Origin: Lichenostomus cassidix
Taxonomy: Eukaryota; Chordata; Aves; Passeriformes; Meliphagidae
NCBI GenBank assembly: GCA_008360975.2
Contig: CM039180.1
Span: 10,011,122 to 10,075,121, forward strand
Direction: 5' to 3'
DNA: 64,000 nucleotides
Shown here: positions 1 through 11,740 of the stretch, piece by piece
How the letters are laid out: each line of letters opens with the position of its first letter
How positions within the stretch are numbered: the stretch's first letter is position 1
Notes under the pieces: model-generated
Seen by the model: only the letters and a program-made list of their open reading frames with translations
Databases searched by the model: none
Told to the model about the DNA's origin: nothing
Program-made: the position numbers and the translations under genes

Positions 1-1842
1 TCTGTCCTGTATTTGGAAAGTAACATGACACACTTATTAGACAAATGTGGTACTTTCCAGATAAACCGCATTTACAGGGAGTTAACATTTTAAAAACACA
101 GGACTAAACCATTCATTGACACCAAAAGGCCTGTAGAAGATCTATTAGTGGCTGGGGTTAATTTGCACATATATTTTGCAACATCCAGAGGCATTTAGTT
201 GGAGGACTTTACATTAGAAAGAATGTAAAAGTGAAGTCACATCTGGAAAAATGCAGGCAATCAAACCATGGTGACGCACAGGGTCACTCTAAGCAAACAT
301 CACTGCGTTTGCAGTTTGTTGCAATGAAGAAGCTTTGGTCAGAGAGATGGATAGCTCATTTTTGTGGTTTTTCAAAAGGAGAAGGATCTGCTTTAGCTTG
401 AATCTTGTGGTATGGATTTTGTGTGGGTTCAAGGCAACCATTCATGGTAGATGCTCCACCAAATGGTGGAAAGGCAATTATAATAAATCCAAAGCAACTT
501 CTAAATAAAATTTAGGTATTTTAATTTAAAATCTGTTTAAATGAGTGACAAACAGAGAAAAACATTGAAAGTTTAGCAGCATTATTGGTAAAATTTGACT
601 AGCCTGAAGGGAAGATTTATTTAATTTTGAAAAAAACTGTAATTTTTTATTCTAAATCTTATGCTTGTTAGTATGGGAAACTGAGAGGAATTCAGTGACC
701 TTAATATCCAAAGATTTGCAGATCAATATTTTTTGGACACTCTTCCAGGACTGAAGGGCTCTCTCTTCATTTTGGGCATTACAATTCATCAAGGCAATAA
801 CCCTTGCAGCTCCTTAGTGTGTGGATTTATGGCATTGTTGTCAAAACATTTGCAGAAGGATCACAGGAGAGCACATGGAATGGTTTCAGAACAATTTGTC
901 AGAGCTCAGAGCGAAGCTGTCAATGTGCTGCCACCTACAGAAGCAGGAAAGCTCCTAACAAGCTCTCAGAATAACAGAGTTGACCAAGAATTCAGCACTC
1001 TCATCAATTATCTGAAATGATACATAATTAATAAAAGTTCACAGATGACACAAAGCTGACAGAATAGTGGGAACAGGAGTTGGAATAGCTGAATCCAGAG
1101 GTGCAGCTTTCCTTGCAACATCCATTCCACAAAACGCTTTGCAAGCTGTAAATACAAAGCAACACACTTGAAAAGATTGAATGCATCTGACATTACCCAT
1201 CACTGCATCCTGGTCTCTTCCAGGGAGTATCATGGAATAAAGCATAAAATCACTGCAGCACAAATGACTGTTACCTAAAAACTGACCTATCCTTGACTTT
1301 ATTTACAGGGAAACAATCAATAAAAGCGAAGAGAGAAGTATTTTCTTTCTGTACACTTTACAGGAACACAGTTTCCGTATTTTCATGTTCAAAGTTTTAA
1401 AAGGCTTATAAAACATGAACATAAATTAGGAAAATGGAAGAAAATTATTTCAGTGGCGGAAGAAATCCCTTAATTGAAAGGTATTTAATGTGATCATTAC
1501 TTAATTAAACTGCCTGCACACCTTCAAATAAAGAAATACTGAACATCATTTGGCTCTTATTATAACCTAGAAAGGTATGAAACCCCCCATACAGTTAGAA
1601 ATTGAAAACAGAACTCCTTGATTTTGATCTATGGCCTAGATAGTTTAACTGTGAGTGATTAACTACAGGTTAAAAGTGCCACAAAAAGAAAAAAATCTCA
1701 CATTTTTTGTTGGACTGAATGTTTCTTTAGTTGGTAGAATATAATTAAATATAATTTACTTGATTCAGACAGTGGATAATTAAATCAAACACAGAGATAC
1801 CCAAAGAGTAATACTCGAAATTACCAGAAGCTATTCAGGGGC
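1..1842. other. AT-rich non-coding stretch
   Basis: I see no gene in this stretch. The short open frames around 733-1263 overlap on both strands and show no domain, signal peptide or codon structure. A small perfect inverted repeat lies at 455-470, with 7-base arms TCCACCA and TGGTGGA around an AA spacer. It is too short to mean much alone. No interspersed repeat was recognised by eye. Confidence 0.6.
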
Positions 1843-1910
1843 TCTGTGTGTGTGGGTTTGGTTTGGTTTGTTCTTGGTTTGGTTTGGAGTGGTTCGATTT
1901 GGTTTGGTTT
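1843..1910. repeat. G/T-rich simple repeat, degenerate (TTTGG)n
   Basis: After a short TG run, the plus strand consists mainly of TTTGG units with a few substitutions. This is a low-complexity microsatellite-type tract. It resembles the other G/T tracts at 22261 and 50619 in base bias and strand orientation. No function is implied. Confidence 0.85.
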
Positions 1911-4900
1911 CACAAGTCTGAAAGCCTCTGTGTGGATAAGGGCAAGGAACAGTCTACAATTTACAGTCAGTTACAGAAAATACAGTGAAGATTCTTTGGA
2001 ACTTTAATTTAGTAAATCAAGCATTATTTCCTTCTCAGAAATATTACAGCTGTGGGCATGGACAGTATTTGATCACAGATGTACTTCCATATTTGTAAAA
2101 CATATTTGACATAGCAACATTAATTGATTTTATGTCCCAATTTTTTGTTTACTTGTTTTAAATCACAATTGTTGACCTTTGCTCTGCTCTGAAGACTGTA
2201 GTCCTCTTGAGCTTGCTTTCTGCATGACAATGTATTACAATTTATTTAAATGTGTTCTTTTCTCAGATTCAGAAAAAATAATCTTCAGAATCAAAAACAT
2301 ATTCTGCTCCCTTTTATGCAATATTTCTGTAATCCATTTATTTAATAATATTTTGATGTTAGCAAAACAAGACCCAAATTTAATCATTAAAGCACAGACC
2401 AAAATTACCCTCCCTGCACTTTAAACTTTTAAAGTGCAACTTTTTAAAGTATTTTCTGCTTTTAGTTGTTGCACTCCCACTCAAGAAGACTGACTAAGTT
2501 CTGAAAAAGTCTTTAAGAGTATGCTACCATCTTCTGGAAAGAGATGAAAATAGAGCTTTTAACTATTTAAGATAAAGCAGATTTGTGTCATCATCATTAC
2601 TTACAGACTGTATGCTTATACTTTCCAAAGCCCATTTGAGATTTTTCTGAACAGAGAAAAAACAAAATATTAAGATTTAACTTTGTGTATTTAGAAAGTG
2701 TCTCCTTCAGGAGGGAGTTTTTTCTTTCCTCCCTTTAAACGGCACTTCAAAGTATATAATTCTTGACATTTAAAGGCTCATTAAGAATTAACTTGCACAG
2801 CATGAAATCTTTAGAGATGAAGACAACTTTGCTGTAAAGGACCCTCATTTCATCAGCTGAAATACTGAATTCAGCTCTTTTCATGCTGCCATTAACATCA
2901 GCCTAGAAAGCAAAGTTCATGTCACATCCAAAGCTGCACAGATTTCCAGTAAATGCATCCAAGCTTGTGGGTTGGCCGGTTGCAGAGATAAGGCTGTTTA
3001 TGAAGGTCAGTCCTGAACGCTGAGGAACTACATTTTAGTGAAGCAAGCCAAAAAGTAAAAAAAAAAAATTGGATCAAATAAACCAATGTAGTGGCTGCAA
3101 CTGAAACCACATCATGTTTTGAAATTAAAAGTTCTGCTTTATGTTAGAAAAAACAGACATGGACCAGTGCAGCCCTGGTATTTATGCTTCCCATATTTCA
3201 CATTCTATATACTGAATATTTTATGGGTCAATTTTAAGAAAAGTTTTGCTCTGGAATAGCATTCATAAAAGGCTAAAGACCTTTGACGCTGAATTTAACC
3301 ATCCTTGTAACTATGATTTTCATTAGTAAATGGCCCAAACCACAGCAGTTTTAGATCTTGTTACTCTTTTAAATGCAGTTCACCAAATTGTTTTTTGAGA
3401 TATTTGTTGTAAGAATATACATCCTGGAATGTAATGACAGGAGTTATATTGAAAGATTGTCATAGTGAACTTGGAAAAGAAACTCTTCCTTTTGAAACTT
3501 CTGTGGGAACATAATATCACACTCTAAGATGTCTGATGAAATTAGACTGATTAGATTACCTTATGGGAAAACAAGACATTAGAAAGACATATACATGTGT
3601 AGATTTACAAGAAAGAAACAAAGATTAAAAATTAGGTGGCCATCTGTAAGATTTCTTCTTTCAGTTTTTCTTCATTTCCTGTTTGAATTGGCAAATGGGG
3701 CAGCTAGTGAGGAAGAGAAAAAAAGATTTTTTTTTTCTAGTCTATACTTTTTAATTCGCATGCTTTGTATTTTCAAAGTAAGCCCAAAGATAATACTGCA
3801 AAAAAATGGCAACAATGCTTTCTGTAGGATGGTTAAGTTTTTTTTCTGTCTTTGGTGTATGAGAATAGAAGTAAATATGGTCAGATATTCTTTTTTACCT
3901 CATATTTAATTAATTTTATGCCTATGGTTTTTGCATTAATGACTCAAGAACAAAATAGAAAGTCAACATCCTACCTTGATTCCTGTTGGGTGACTTTCAC
4001 ATGGGAGAACAGAATATTACAATGATAATAACAATTCTATAAAAGTTAAATTGCTAACGAGTTATCTGGATTATGATAATCTTTGGAGTTTATTAATTGA
4101 AATTTTAATCTTTTCCTTTGAATGTATGGAGTTTGTATTTGAAACAAAAAATGCTTCTCCTAGGATGAAAAATCAGGAAATATTTTCAAAACAGGAAATA
4201 TTCAGGTGAACATAATTCCAAATGTTATAGGGACTGATATATAAACTACATGAAAAACTACTTTAGAATAGGTAGAAGATTGCTTATTTAATTCAAGAAA
4301 AATTCAGATTTTAAGCAGGTCCAATATTTCCATTAGCTGAGTAGTGCAACTTAATAAGAAAAGTAAATCCATCCAGCTCTTTTTCCTTTTCCTGTTCTCA
4401 AATGCTTCAATGTACTATCTTCTTGTTCATTTTACTGCAATTTGTTTATTTAGTAATTTTTCGGTGAATATTTTCAATTAAAGTTATTCTCAGTGTTTTA
4501 ACACTATAAATCATGTCATTCTGTCTGTTCAGTGAGACAGATTTTATCCTGAAACACTGAAGGACAATGCATGTTCTAGAACAGTAATTCAGTAAGTTTT
4601 GGTTGTTATATCTTTGAGTTTATTTCTAAGACAGTGACTCTAGTTGAGCTGAAGCTCTACTGCTTAATGTTTGGATTAACTAAACATGCAGTGATCATGA
4701 ACAAACAAATGAAAATTCATTCTTGGAATCACTTGAGCACCAGCAGAAAAAGTATTCTCATTATAGCCCCAGATGCAGTGGCATTTTTCCAGGACACTTG
4801 GCTTAACAAACCAAGCCTTGCAAAAACATCAAGGGACTTTTCAGGATCACATCATGGGAACTGCTGCAGGAACTAAGGTAAGATGGCTGCTTCTAGAACA

Positions 4901-5730
4901 TGGTTATGCAAACATTCCTTCATTTTTAAGATTGATGTGACACTTATGAAAAGAAAACCCCCATGGGTGTATTTTTTTTTTTACATTATCATATATTTTT
5001 ACATTACCAGGTAAATAACACTGCTGGTTTGAATATTACTTCACTGGGCTACTCATCGATGCTTTCTTTCATTATTAAAGTAACAGAGTCCTGGTTTTGA
5101 TATACCTGTACATCCCAGTGTGCTTTTTCCCCAAAAATAACATTTTGCTTGACTTTTCTTTACAATGTATTTCAAATTTTACAGTTAGGGGTTAGTTAGG
5201 AGGAAGTCAATTTCAGGAAGTGTAAATATTGAGATTGTACTTCTAAAAGAGTAAAAAAAGAATCTCATTCATCTTTTCATCAATAGATAGGCTACCTGAC
5301 TTCACTGAAATTATTCATGTGTTAAGAATTGTATCAAACTTAAGATAATGAACACTTTTACTGGTAAGCATAATAAGCATATTATGGACTTGGTTATGTT
5401 TTGTAAGTATTAATGAAAGAGGAACATGCACAAGTTTTTGAGTTCTTTGAAAATGATGTTAAAGCTCAGCTTTCCTGGTTCAGAAACAAAGGAAAAAATT
5501 GAGGAAAAAATTGAATGCCTCAGACCAGAAAAAATAGAAAATTATTATTTTCAAGTCAAGACACAAGGGCAGGAAATAACTAGAAATGCATTAGAATGGT
5601 CCTGAAATAAAAATTATTTTAAAAGAAAGTTTCATTTTGTAATGAAAGATGATATCATGTAGTATAAACTGGTATACCTGGTACACAGCATGGTCTTCCT
5701 TCATAACTCTTTTGGCTAAAATGACTAAAC
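1911..5730. other. AT-rich non-coding stretch
   Basis: No gene, RNA or recognisable interspersed repeat was seen. Open frames at 2179-2424, 3595-3909 and 4634-4876 are short and domain-free, and look like chance frames. Small homopolymer runs are present (A-run near 3058, T-runs near 3727 and 4971). A weak CTCF-like match at 2526-2537 (10 of 12 core positions) was not accepted. Confidence 0.6.
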
Positions 5731-6257
5731 ATGCACATTATGATGTCAAAATTCCAGGGGCATATTGACCCCAGACATCATCCACCAACACATGTGTGTG
5801 ATGTGTGTCAGAATTCCCCTCGCTCTGGAAAAGCAGGCAGTCCAGCCTGGATTGCTTTAGTACCAGCAGGGGATTTATTTATTCCAGTTCCTTTGTACGT
5901 CAGTGGTTGGGGTGTCAGCTTGGGAGACTTGGGTGTGCTCCCTGCTTGGGGATGCCAGAACAACTGTGCCTGAGTATAAAACAGCAACACAGCCTCTCTT
6001 GCAGGAGTGTTGTGAGGTTGAATGTGCTCAGGTTTGCTGCTGAAGGTGCTGAGATTGTGAGGCTGCAGGAGCTCCCCAGGGAGTGAGTCTGAAGGGAGTT
6101 AGACAAGACTCTTTCTGTCTGATATAATACACAGGCACACAGTGAAGGGATATAGAGAGAAAAGGCAAAAGGTAGACAAAAGCAAAGGTTGCTTCTCATT
6201 TGCTTTCAAATGTTTCAAATTTACATCACTGAGAAACTTTTTACACAGGTGGATTTA
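5731..6257. other. GC-richer unclassified segment upstream of a CR1 copy
   Basis: Base composition rises compared with the flanks over about 5760-6100. Overlapping short open frames occur on both strands, as expected when stop codons thin out in GC-richer DNA. None matches a family I recognise. The segment ends where a plus-strand CR1 copy begins. It could be an old repeat of unknown class, an untranslated exon or unique DNA; the sequence alone does not decide. Confidence 0.35.
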
Positions 6258-6538
6258 AATAGGACAAGGGGGGATGCTTTTAAACTAAAAGGGGAGAGAT
6301 TTAGATTAGATGTTATGAAGAAATTCTTTATTCCGAGAGTGGTGAGGCTCTGGAAGAGGTAGCCCAGAGTAGCTGAGGATTCTCCATCCCTGGAAGTGTC
6401 CAAGGCCACGTTGCACAGAGCTCTGAGCACCCTAGTCTAGTGGAAGATGTCCCTGCCCATGGCAGGGGATTGGAATGAGATGAAATTTTGAGTCCACCTC
6501 CAACCCCAACCATTCTATGATTCCATGATTCTATGATT
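6258..6538 (+). mobile_element. CR1 LINE, 5'-truncated 3' end fragment
   Basis: The copy opens with the segment that encodes the very C-terminus of the CR1 ORF2 protein. The visible frame reads RTRGDAFKLKGERFRLDV and continues into KKFFIPRVVRLW before a stop. It then shows the typical 3' region: a 'ccctggaagtgtccaaggcc' type segment, 'tctagtggaagatgtccctg' and 'cccatggcagggg'. It ends in the CR1 tail of ATTCTATG-like units at about 6511-6538. CR1 is the dominant non-LTR retrotransposon of birds, and most copies are 5'-truncated like this one. The frame is broken by stops and substitutions, so the copy is inactive. Confidence 0.93.
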
Positions 6539-8029
6539 ATAGTTTTATATAAGCAAGTGGCATTTTTAAAATAAATATTTCATATTTAGTACTTAAATAG
6601 GAGTGTCCAAAAGAGAGATGTTCAATAGTAACAATTGCTAAAAGTTTGTTAAATGGGTTTAGTGTCTTCTACCCTTTAAAGAGAGGCAGCACTGAAAAAA
6701 CTGATAACTGTTATAAGAATGTCCTTTGTGGATTTATCTAAATATTCCAATTACAAGAAAATGATTCCTTTAGACTTCATTATTTCAGTTATAATTATAA
6801 AATGAAATATTTTGAAATATTATATTTAATGAAAAATCCTAAGATTTGTCTTCTTGTCCTGTTTGGGACAAAACCAAACTTCAGAACTTCTAGGGCTTCA
6901 CAGACTTGTCAAATAATGTGTGATAAAACTATTTAATACCTCCACTTTTAATGAAGCATTGTAACCATAAAAGTTCAATATGTATTAAACCCTGTCCAGG
7001 ATACATTTGAGTATATAATAGAAAGATATCTTTTTAGTAAATAACTTGACTGAGTAAAGGAAAAGGATTTACATATGAATGGTACTGATGTTCCCTAAAG
7101 GATGAAATACAAATCTTACATGGTTATAAAAGCCTGGCTCTTTATTGTCCACCAAATGCAATTTGTGTGGGGAAAATAGTGGGGAGTGTCCACTGTGGGA
7201 GCTTCTTGTGTTTGTGGGAAAAAAATCCCTCCAAATTGGAAATAGCTGTAAAGTAATTTAGTGTGAGTTATTTATTTTTCTTACAGTCTTCAGTAATGTA
7301 GGTAAAATACAACATTAATACATCAACTTTTTATAAAGCTGATTTTTTACTGGCTTCGTCAGAGAGTCACTGAATTTCAGGAACTAGAGATATGATCTGT
7401 TTATTTTAAGCATATCTGTAAGTGAACCATTGGACATTGCTAACAGTACATGGAACAATCTTTTTCTATTGAAATGTTCCACATATATCGTTTATGAGCA
7501 TAGCTGGCCTCTTTAGCCTCTGGCTTGCTCTACCTTTCCTTGTATTTTACATTCCCATGAATGAGAATGAACTATGATTTATTCTTGGCTCCCCCAAGAA
7601 TGGAGTGAAAGAGTAACTTAACTTTTGCCCTCAGTGTCTCCACCTCCTCCAGTCAGAGCAGATGTCACAGGCATGTGCTAGCTTTCAGCCATCCTTGTTA
7701 TGTCTTAATCATGTTCTGAACTTACTCATTCCCAGGAGCCAGCAAAGAGTAGTCAAGCAGTAGGAGTAGTTATGGGAAAGAAGGAAAAATAGTGCAGATG
7801 TCAGGAATTAAATCTTGACCATATTTTAAATATCTCTCATCTCTCCTGAAGCCCAAATCTTGACTGCTTTCTTCAGAGTCCCAGCCCAATGGTTTAAGTG
7901 TTCTGGCATCAGCCCTGGGTGCAGTTCTGAGCCAGCAGAAGGGTTACTCAGCTCTGGCTTTGCTCAGGTACCTCAGAGCAGCCTTCACTCCCTAATGAGA
8001 GTGTGAGGATTTCAGTGAGCTGAAATCCA
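6539..8029. other. AT-rich non-coding stretch between two CR1 copies
   Basis: No gene was recognised. The part from about 7840 to 8029 becomes GC-richer as it approaches the minus-strand CR1 copy. No tandem repeats or structural RNA signatures are visible. Confidence 0.55.
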
Positions 8030-8580
8030 CTGTGGACCCACAATTATCCCTGAGTCCACTTTCTGCCCCTGCACAGGACAGCTCAAAACCACACACCATG
8101 AGAATATTGTCCAAACACATCTTGAAAAGTCCACTTGATCTCTGTCAGGCTTGGTGCTGTGACAAGTTTCCCAGAGAGCCTGTTCCAGTGATGAACTCCT
8201 GCAGGGAGAAGAACCTTTTCTTGATATCTAACCCAGATCCTCTGAAACAGCTTCAGGCCCTTCCCTCAGGTCCTGTCCATGGTCACCACAGAGAGGAGAT
8301 CAGTGCCTGTCCCTCCTGTGCCCCTCATGAGGAAGCTCCAAACCATGATGAGGTCTCCCCTCAGTCTCCTCTATTCCAGGCTGAAAGCATCAAGTGACCT
8401 CAGCTTCTCCTCATATGGCTTCCTCTCAAGGCTTTTCACCATCTCTGTGGCCTTCCTTTGGACACTCTCTAATAACTATATACCTTTTTTATATCGAGGT
8501 GCCCAAAACTGCACACAATACTAGAGGTGAGACTGTATCAGCACAAAACGAGTTGACAATCACCTGCCTCACCCAGTTGG
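8030..8580 (-). mobile_element. CR1 LINE fragment, ORF2 C-terminal region plus 3' UTR
   Basis: Read on the minus strand, this is a long 5'-truncated CR1 copy. Recognisable blocks along the plus strand are the 3' UTR near 8032-8100 ('tggaccca', 'cctgcacaggac', 'cacaccatg'). Next come the 'ctctgtcaggcttggtgctgtgac' type block (8135-8162) and 'gagcctgttccagtg' (8177-8191). The ORF2 segment around 8340-8470 has 'gatgaggtctcccctcag' and 'cctttggacactctctaata'. Last is 'gtgcccaaaactgcacacaa' near 8500. The 3' blocks match those of the copies at 59984 and 62174, indicating the same or a close subfamily. The terminal ATTCTATG repeat is not seen. Frames are disrupted, so the copy is dead. Open frames over 8032-8585 are antisense artefacts of it. 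Confidence 0.93.
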
Positions 8581-8799
8581 AATGAAGAATAGGAAGGAAC
8601 AGCCCAACCAGATGGAAAAAACAAGAAATGAGCTGTGAACCAGGGAGAGGAGGAATTCTGCCCCGCGGGGAAGCTGTGCAGGAGAGCAGGGCTCCCATCA
8701 CCTGCTCTAAACCAGGCGTGCAAATTCCACATGGCACACGCTGCTGGTTTGCAGTGTGGCCACCAGATGCCACCAGTGAACCAGGAATGAACTTGGCTT

Positions 8800-8802
<3 letters not shown>
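8581..8802. other. GC-rich unclassified segment between CR1 and poly-T tract
   Basis: This segment abuts the 5'-truncated end of the CR1 copy and runs straight into a 46-T tract. It is clearly GC-richer than the surroundings and keeps several CpGs. It contains the perfect 10-bp palindrome CCCCGCGGGG at 8661-8670. I do not recognise it as part of CR1 or any named avian repeat. It might be an unrecognised repeat, or unique sequence. Confidence 0.4.
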
Positions 8803-8848
<46 letters not shown>

Positions 8849-8874
8849 CTTTCTTTCTTTTTTTTCTTTTTCTC
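8803..8874. repeat. Long poly-T tract with T/C-rich extension
   Basis: An uninterrupted run of 46 T occupies 8803-8848, followed by CTTT units and further T runs to about 8874. Long stretches of poly-Lys or poly-Phe in overlapping frames are artefacts of this tract. Such a pure run is unstable in replication and sequencing, so its length may vary between individuals or be an assembly estimate. It could be the poly-A tail of a minus-strand retrocopy lying to its right, or simply an expanded homopolymer. Confidence 0.9.
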
Positions 8875-9915
8875 GGGAGGGACCTGCAAGACTTTGGGCA
8901 CATTCGATGTGGTTCGTGCGAAGTCTTTGGTTCTTTCTGTAAAGGTCACACGAGTATTCAATTTTTCAATTTCAGACACTTGAAAATCCATAAACATTGA
9001 TGTAAATACAACAGACCCATTGGACCAAATCTGTGCCTTTAATTATAGCAAGTCTCTTCACAATACTATTATTTTAACCCTTAAGCTACTTCATTGCTCT
9101 TGCTAATGTCTGAGCAATACTGTCTGAGCAATGAATATAATTGTTAAAACTTACTTGCATTTTGACCCAGCATTTGATTCAACTGCCTCTTCTCCATCAT
9201 TTTTTTGCTGTTTGCAAATATGGAGCAAAGAAACTTTTCTTCTATTTTATTTTTTATCTATTTATATCATCTCATGATTGAGACTCAGTTAAGCTTAGTT
9301 TTGATGATTTTATTGTTAAACAAATCTTTCATTAGCAACTCTTTATGGGGAATTTTAACCCATCATGAACTTGGTCTGGTAAATGTTGTATTTGCAGCGA
9401 GAATTACACAAAACCCATTTGGAAATGTTAGCAGGATTTACTTTGAAATTGCAGATTTTGCTCACTTCAACTCTAAATACCTAAATAAAATACAGTAACA
9501 GCACAATAATTAGTAAGTGAAATTAATATCTCATTTCCAAAGCTATGAATAGCTCTGTTGTTACATTATTGCTCCTTTTTGTTTTAATAAAAGGTATGTA
9601 TTTGTGTCCATAACAGTAAAACTATTATAATACAAATATTGAACTATCCAACATGTTAATCATCAAAGAATATGCAACATTCATAATCCAGCACCAAAGA
9701 TATCCTGCTCTTGACCACTTCAGCCTGAAAATAAACTATCAATATAAATAAAATATAATCTCTCTTTTACAGATGATGATACTGACATAATTTTAACACA
9801 CTGGAATGCTTTGCAACAGGATATTATTTCCACCTTAAATAATATATTGATGCTACTATTAGAAGCTGTTGATATACAAATACAATTTTGGTTTTGCAAA
9901 TTTCTTCACAAAATC
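8875..9915. other. Non-coding stretch; first 90 bases CpG-rich
   Basis: Bases 8875-8960 keep about five CpGs in a short space, unusual for this window, and lie directly beside the long poly-T tract. The rest is ordinary AT-rich DNA. The open frame at 9205-9498 has no domain and biased AT-rich codons, and I treat it as chance. Confidence 0.5.
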
Positions 9916-9968
9916 ATCAGTAGATCAGTAGATCTACTACATCAGTAGATCTACTACATCACTAGATC
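9916..9968. repeat. Short tandem repeat of a 17-bp palindromic unit
   Basis: Two exact 17-bp copies, ATCAGTAGATCTACTAC, lie head to tail at 9924-9940 and 9941-9957. They are preceded by an 8-base partial copy (9916-9923) and followed by a diverged partial copy. Each full unit carries the perfect 12-bp palindrome AGTAGATCTACT. This is a local minisatellite-like duplication. Confidence 0.9.
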
Positions 9969-10689
9969 AACAGCAACGTAAACAGCCAGGTCTGCACAAC
10001 TGTCTCAATCTCCTTAATTAAAGAGAGAGATGCTTGATCCATCACTAGATATCCACATTTGACATTCTCCTTTCAGTGACCATTGGAATGAGATTTTTAT
10101 CTTTTCCCTTCTCTTACACTGAAGCAAGTGTCTCTCCAAAAGTGGTTTAAGTTTTAAGGGAACCAACTGGCCTTGGGTCAAAACCACACAAAGTTTTTGT
10201 TGGTTGTTTTCCACTGAAGCTGTTTTCCAACAGGATATTGAGTTTTCTTTAGAAAGACATTTTTTGGAAGGTGCCTGCTTTCTTTAGACAGTTTAATCTT
10301 TTATTTTTGTTGGACAGAGAGAACACCTGACAGCTGAAAACCCTTTGGCTGAAAACAAAACAAAGCAGAGAGACTTGGAAATGCCCTGCAGTGCTTTACG
10401 TCATATATCCAAATCAGACCCTCTGCCTGTATTGCAGCCCAACAGTCTGGACTGCAGGGTGGGGAGGCACTGGGTTGCAAAAGCAGGAAAAGGGGCACTC
10501 CCCCACTTTTATAAAACCCCCTAAGGGAAATTTTTAAGCACATTTTTCATGTTTCAACAAAACTTTGTTATGAATGGCCTCAGAGGTATTCTTCTACTTT
10601 TTTTTCTATAGAAAAACCATGTCTTTTGTAACCTTTTCTGCTGTTTTGTTTCAAGTACACTACTTGCACAGAATAATCCAACCGACTAG
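9969..10689. other. Non-coding stretch
   Basis: No gene or interspersed repeat was recognised. The open frames at 10014-10214 and 10301-10543 (minus strand) have no recognisable domain. Composition is mixed, AT-rich overall with a GC-richer patch at 10380-10500. Confidence 0.5.
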
Positions 10690-11040
10690 AGCCAGGCTGG
10701 GATATCATCCTGCATGTGGGGCAGGGTAAGATCTGGTGAGGGGAGCTGAGCTCAGAGCCTGAAAGAAGTGGTCAGGGCTGTGGGGACAAGGACATGGCAG
10801 GGTGGCAGGTCAGTGAGCTCGGGTCCAGATGAGCAGGGCAGGTGTCCAGGGATGGACATGGCTGCAATGGTCAGTGGCTGGTGGAGCTCAGATTGCTCAG
10901 GGTAGAGCTCTGGACTGCAGATGCAGAGATGCTTCTCTGTTGAGGGAGATTGGGACCAATATCCCAGAGAACAGCTTGGGATCCTGGTGAAATGAAGGGC
11001 TACAGGAGTGAGGGCAGGGCTTTGAACTGTTTGGACAAGC
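10690..11040. other. GC-rich unclassified block
   Basis: About 350 bases are rich in GGG, CAGG and TGG words, in contrast with the AT-rich flanks, but contain almost no CpG, so this is not a classical CpG island. No long open frame crosses it on the forward strand and no CR1 landmark is visible. It may be an old repeat not recognisable by eye. Confidence 0.4.
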
Positions 11041-11380
11041 AGGAATGTAACTTCTGTAACAGGAAAGTGAAGTAACTTCTACCTGTGAGAAGCACTGAGA
11101 AGCTTCTTGCTTGTTTCTCAGTCGGGCTCAAACATATTTTTTTCTTCGCCAGGAATTTTGCTTTTTAACTAGCTGTACTTATCACTTCCACAAGACTCTC
11201 CTCTTTTGTGTCTCTGATGTTCTGGATTTAATTTTAGCCCTAATTCTAACTTTTTTCCCCACCTAAATTACAGTGTTGTTCACCTAAAATCATCCACATG
11301 ACAGTTATTAGTAGATAAATCCTTTCCCGTCAGTCCTCCTTCAGAGCTAGTTGGATTTAATTCATTTACAGCTAACAAAT

Positions 11381-11392
11381 GCCATCTAGTGG
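11381..11392 (-). promoter_or_regulatory. Candidate CTCF-binding core motif
   Basis: On the minus strand the sequence is CCACTAGATGGC. It fits every position of the 12-base vertebrate CTCF core CCASYAGRKGGC, and the next base (A) also fits. CTCF is an insulator and loop-anchor protein. A match of this quality occurs by chance at low but real frequency, so occupancy is inference only. It points in the opposite direction to the site at 47735-47749, so the two would not form a convergent pair. Confidence 0.4.
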
Positions 11393-11740
11393 TTCTTATG
11401 GGCTTAATTTAGCATCTAGTATAATATAGCAGCTTGGCGTTGAATGAATAACAATCATAAGCAGTTAGTACAGAAAAGAGGACTATGTGTTTGGGGTGTT
11501 CTCAAGTTATCTCCACTGTTTTGTGGACTAAGATGTTAATAAATACGCATTGATCTGATTGTGTTGATGTACAATGTTTTCTTACCAACCACCCTAGTTA
11601 CATAAGGATCTAATAAAATAGTCAGCCACACTCCATTTTCTGAATAGAATTTGTATATCCACAGGGAAACTTCTACACACTTGGGGCTATTTTTTTTGCT
11701 CCTGCAAACAGGTACTGTGATTCATGGAAGGTGTTTCCAT

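Noticed and set aside
2526..2537. Weak CTCF-like core on the minus strand
   Set aside because: Only 10 of 12 core positions match, including mismatches at constrained bases.
8760..8771. CTCF-like core CCACCAGATGCC
   Set aside because: It breaks the GGC core, the most constrained part of the motif.
8538..8997. Open frames with long poly-Lys or poly-Phe
   Set aside because: They are created entirely by the T46 tract and its T/C extension.
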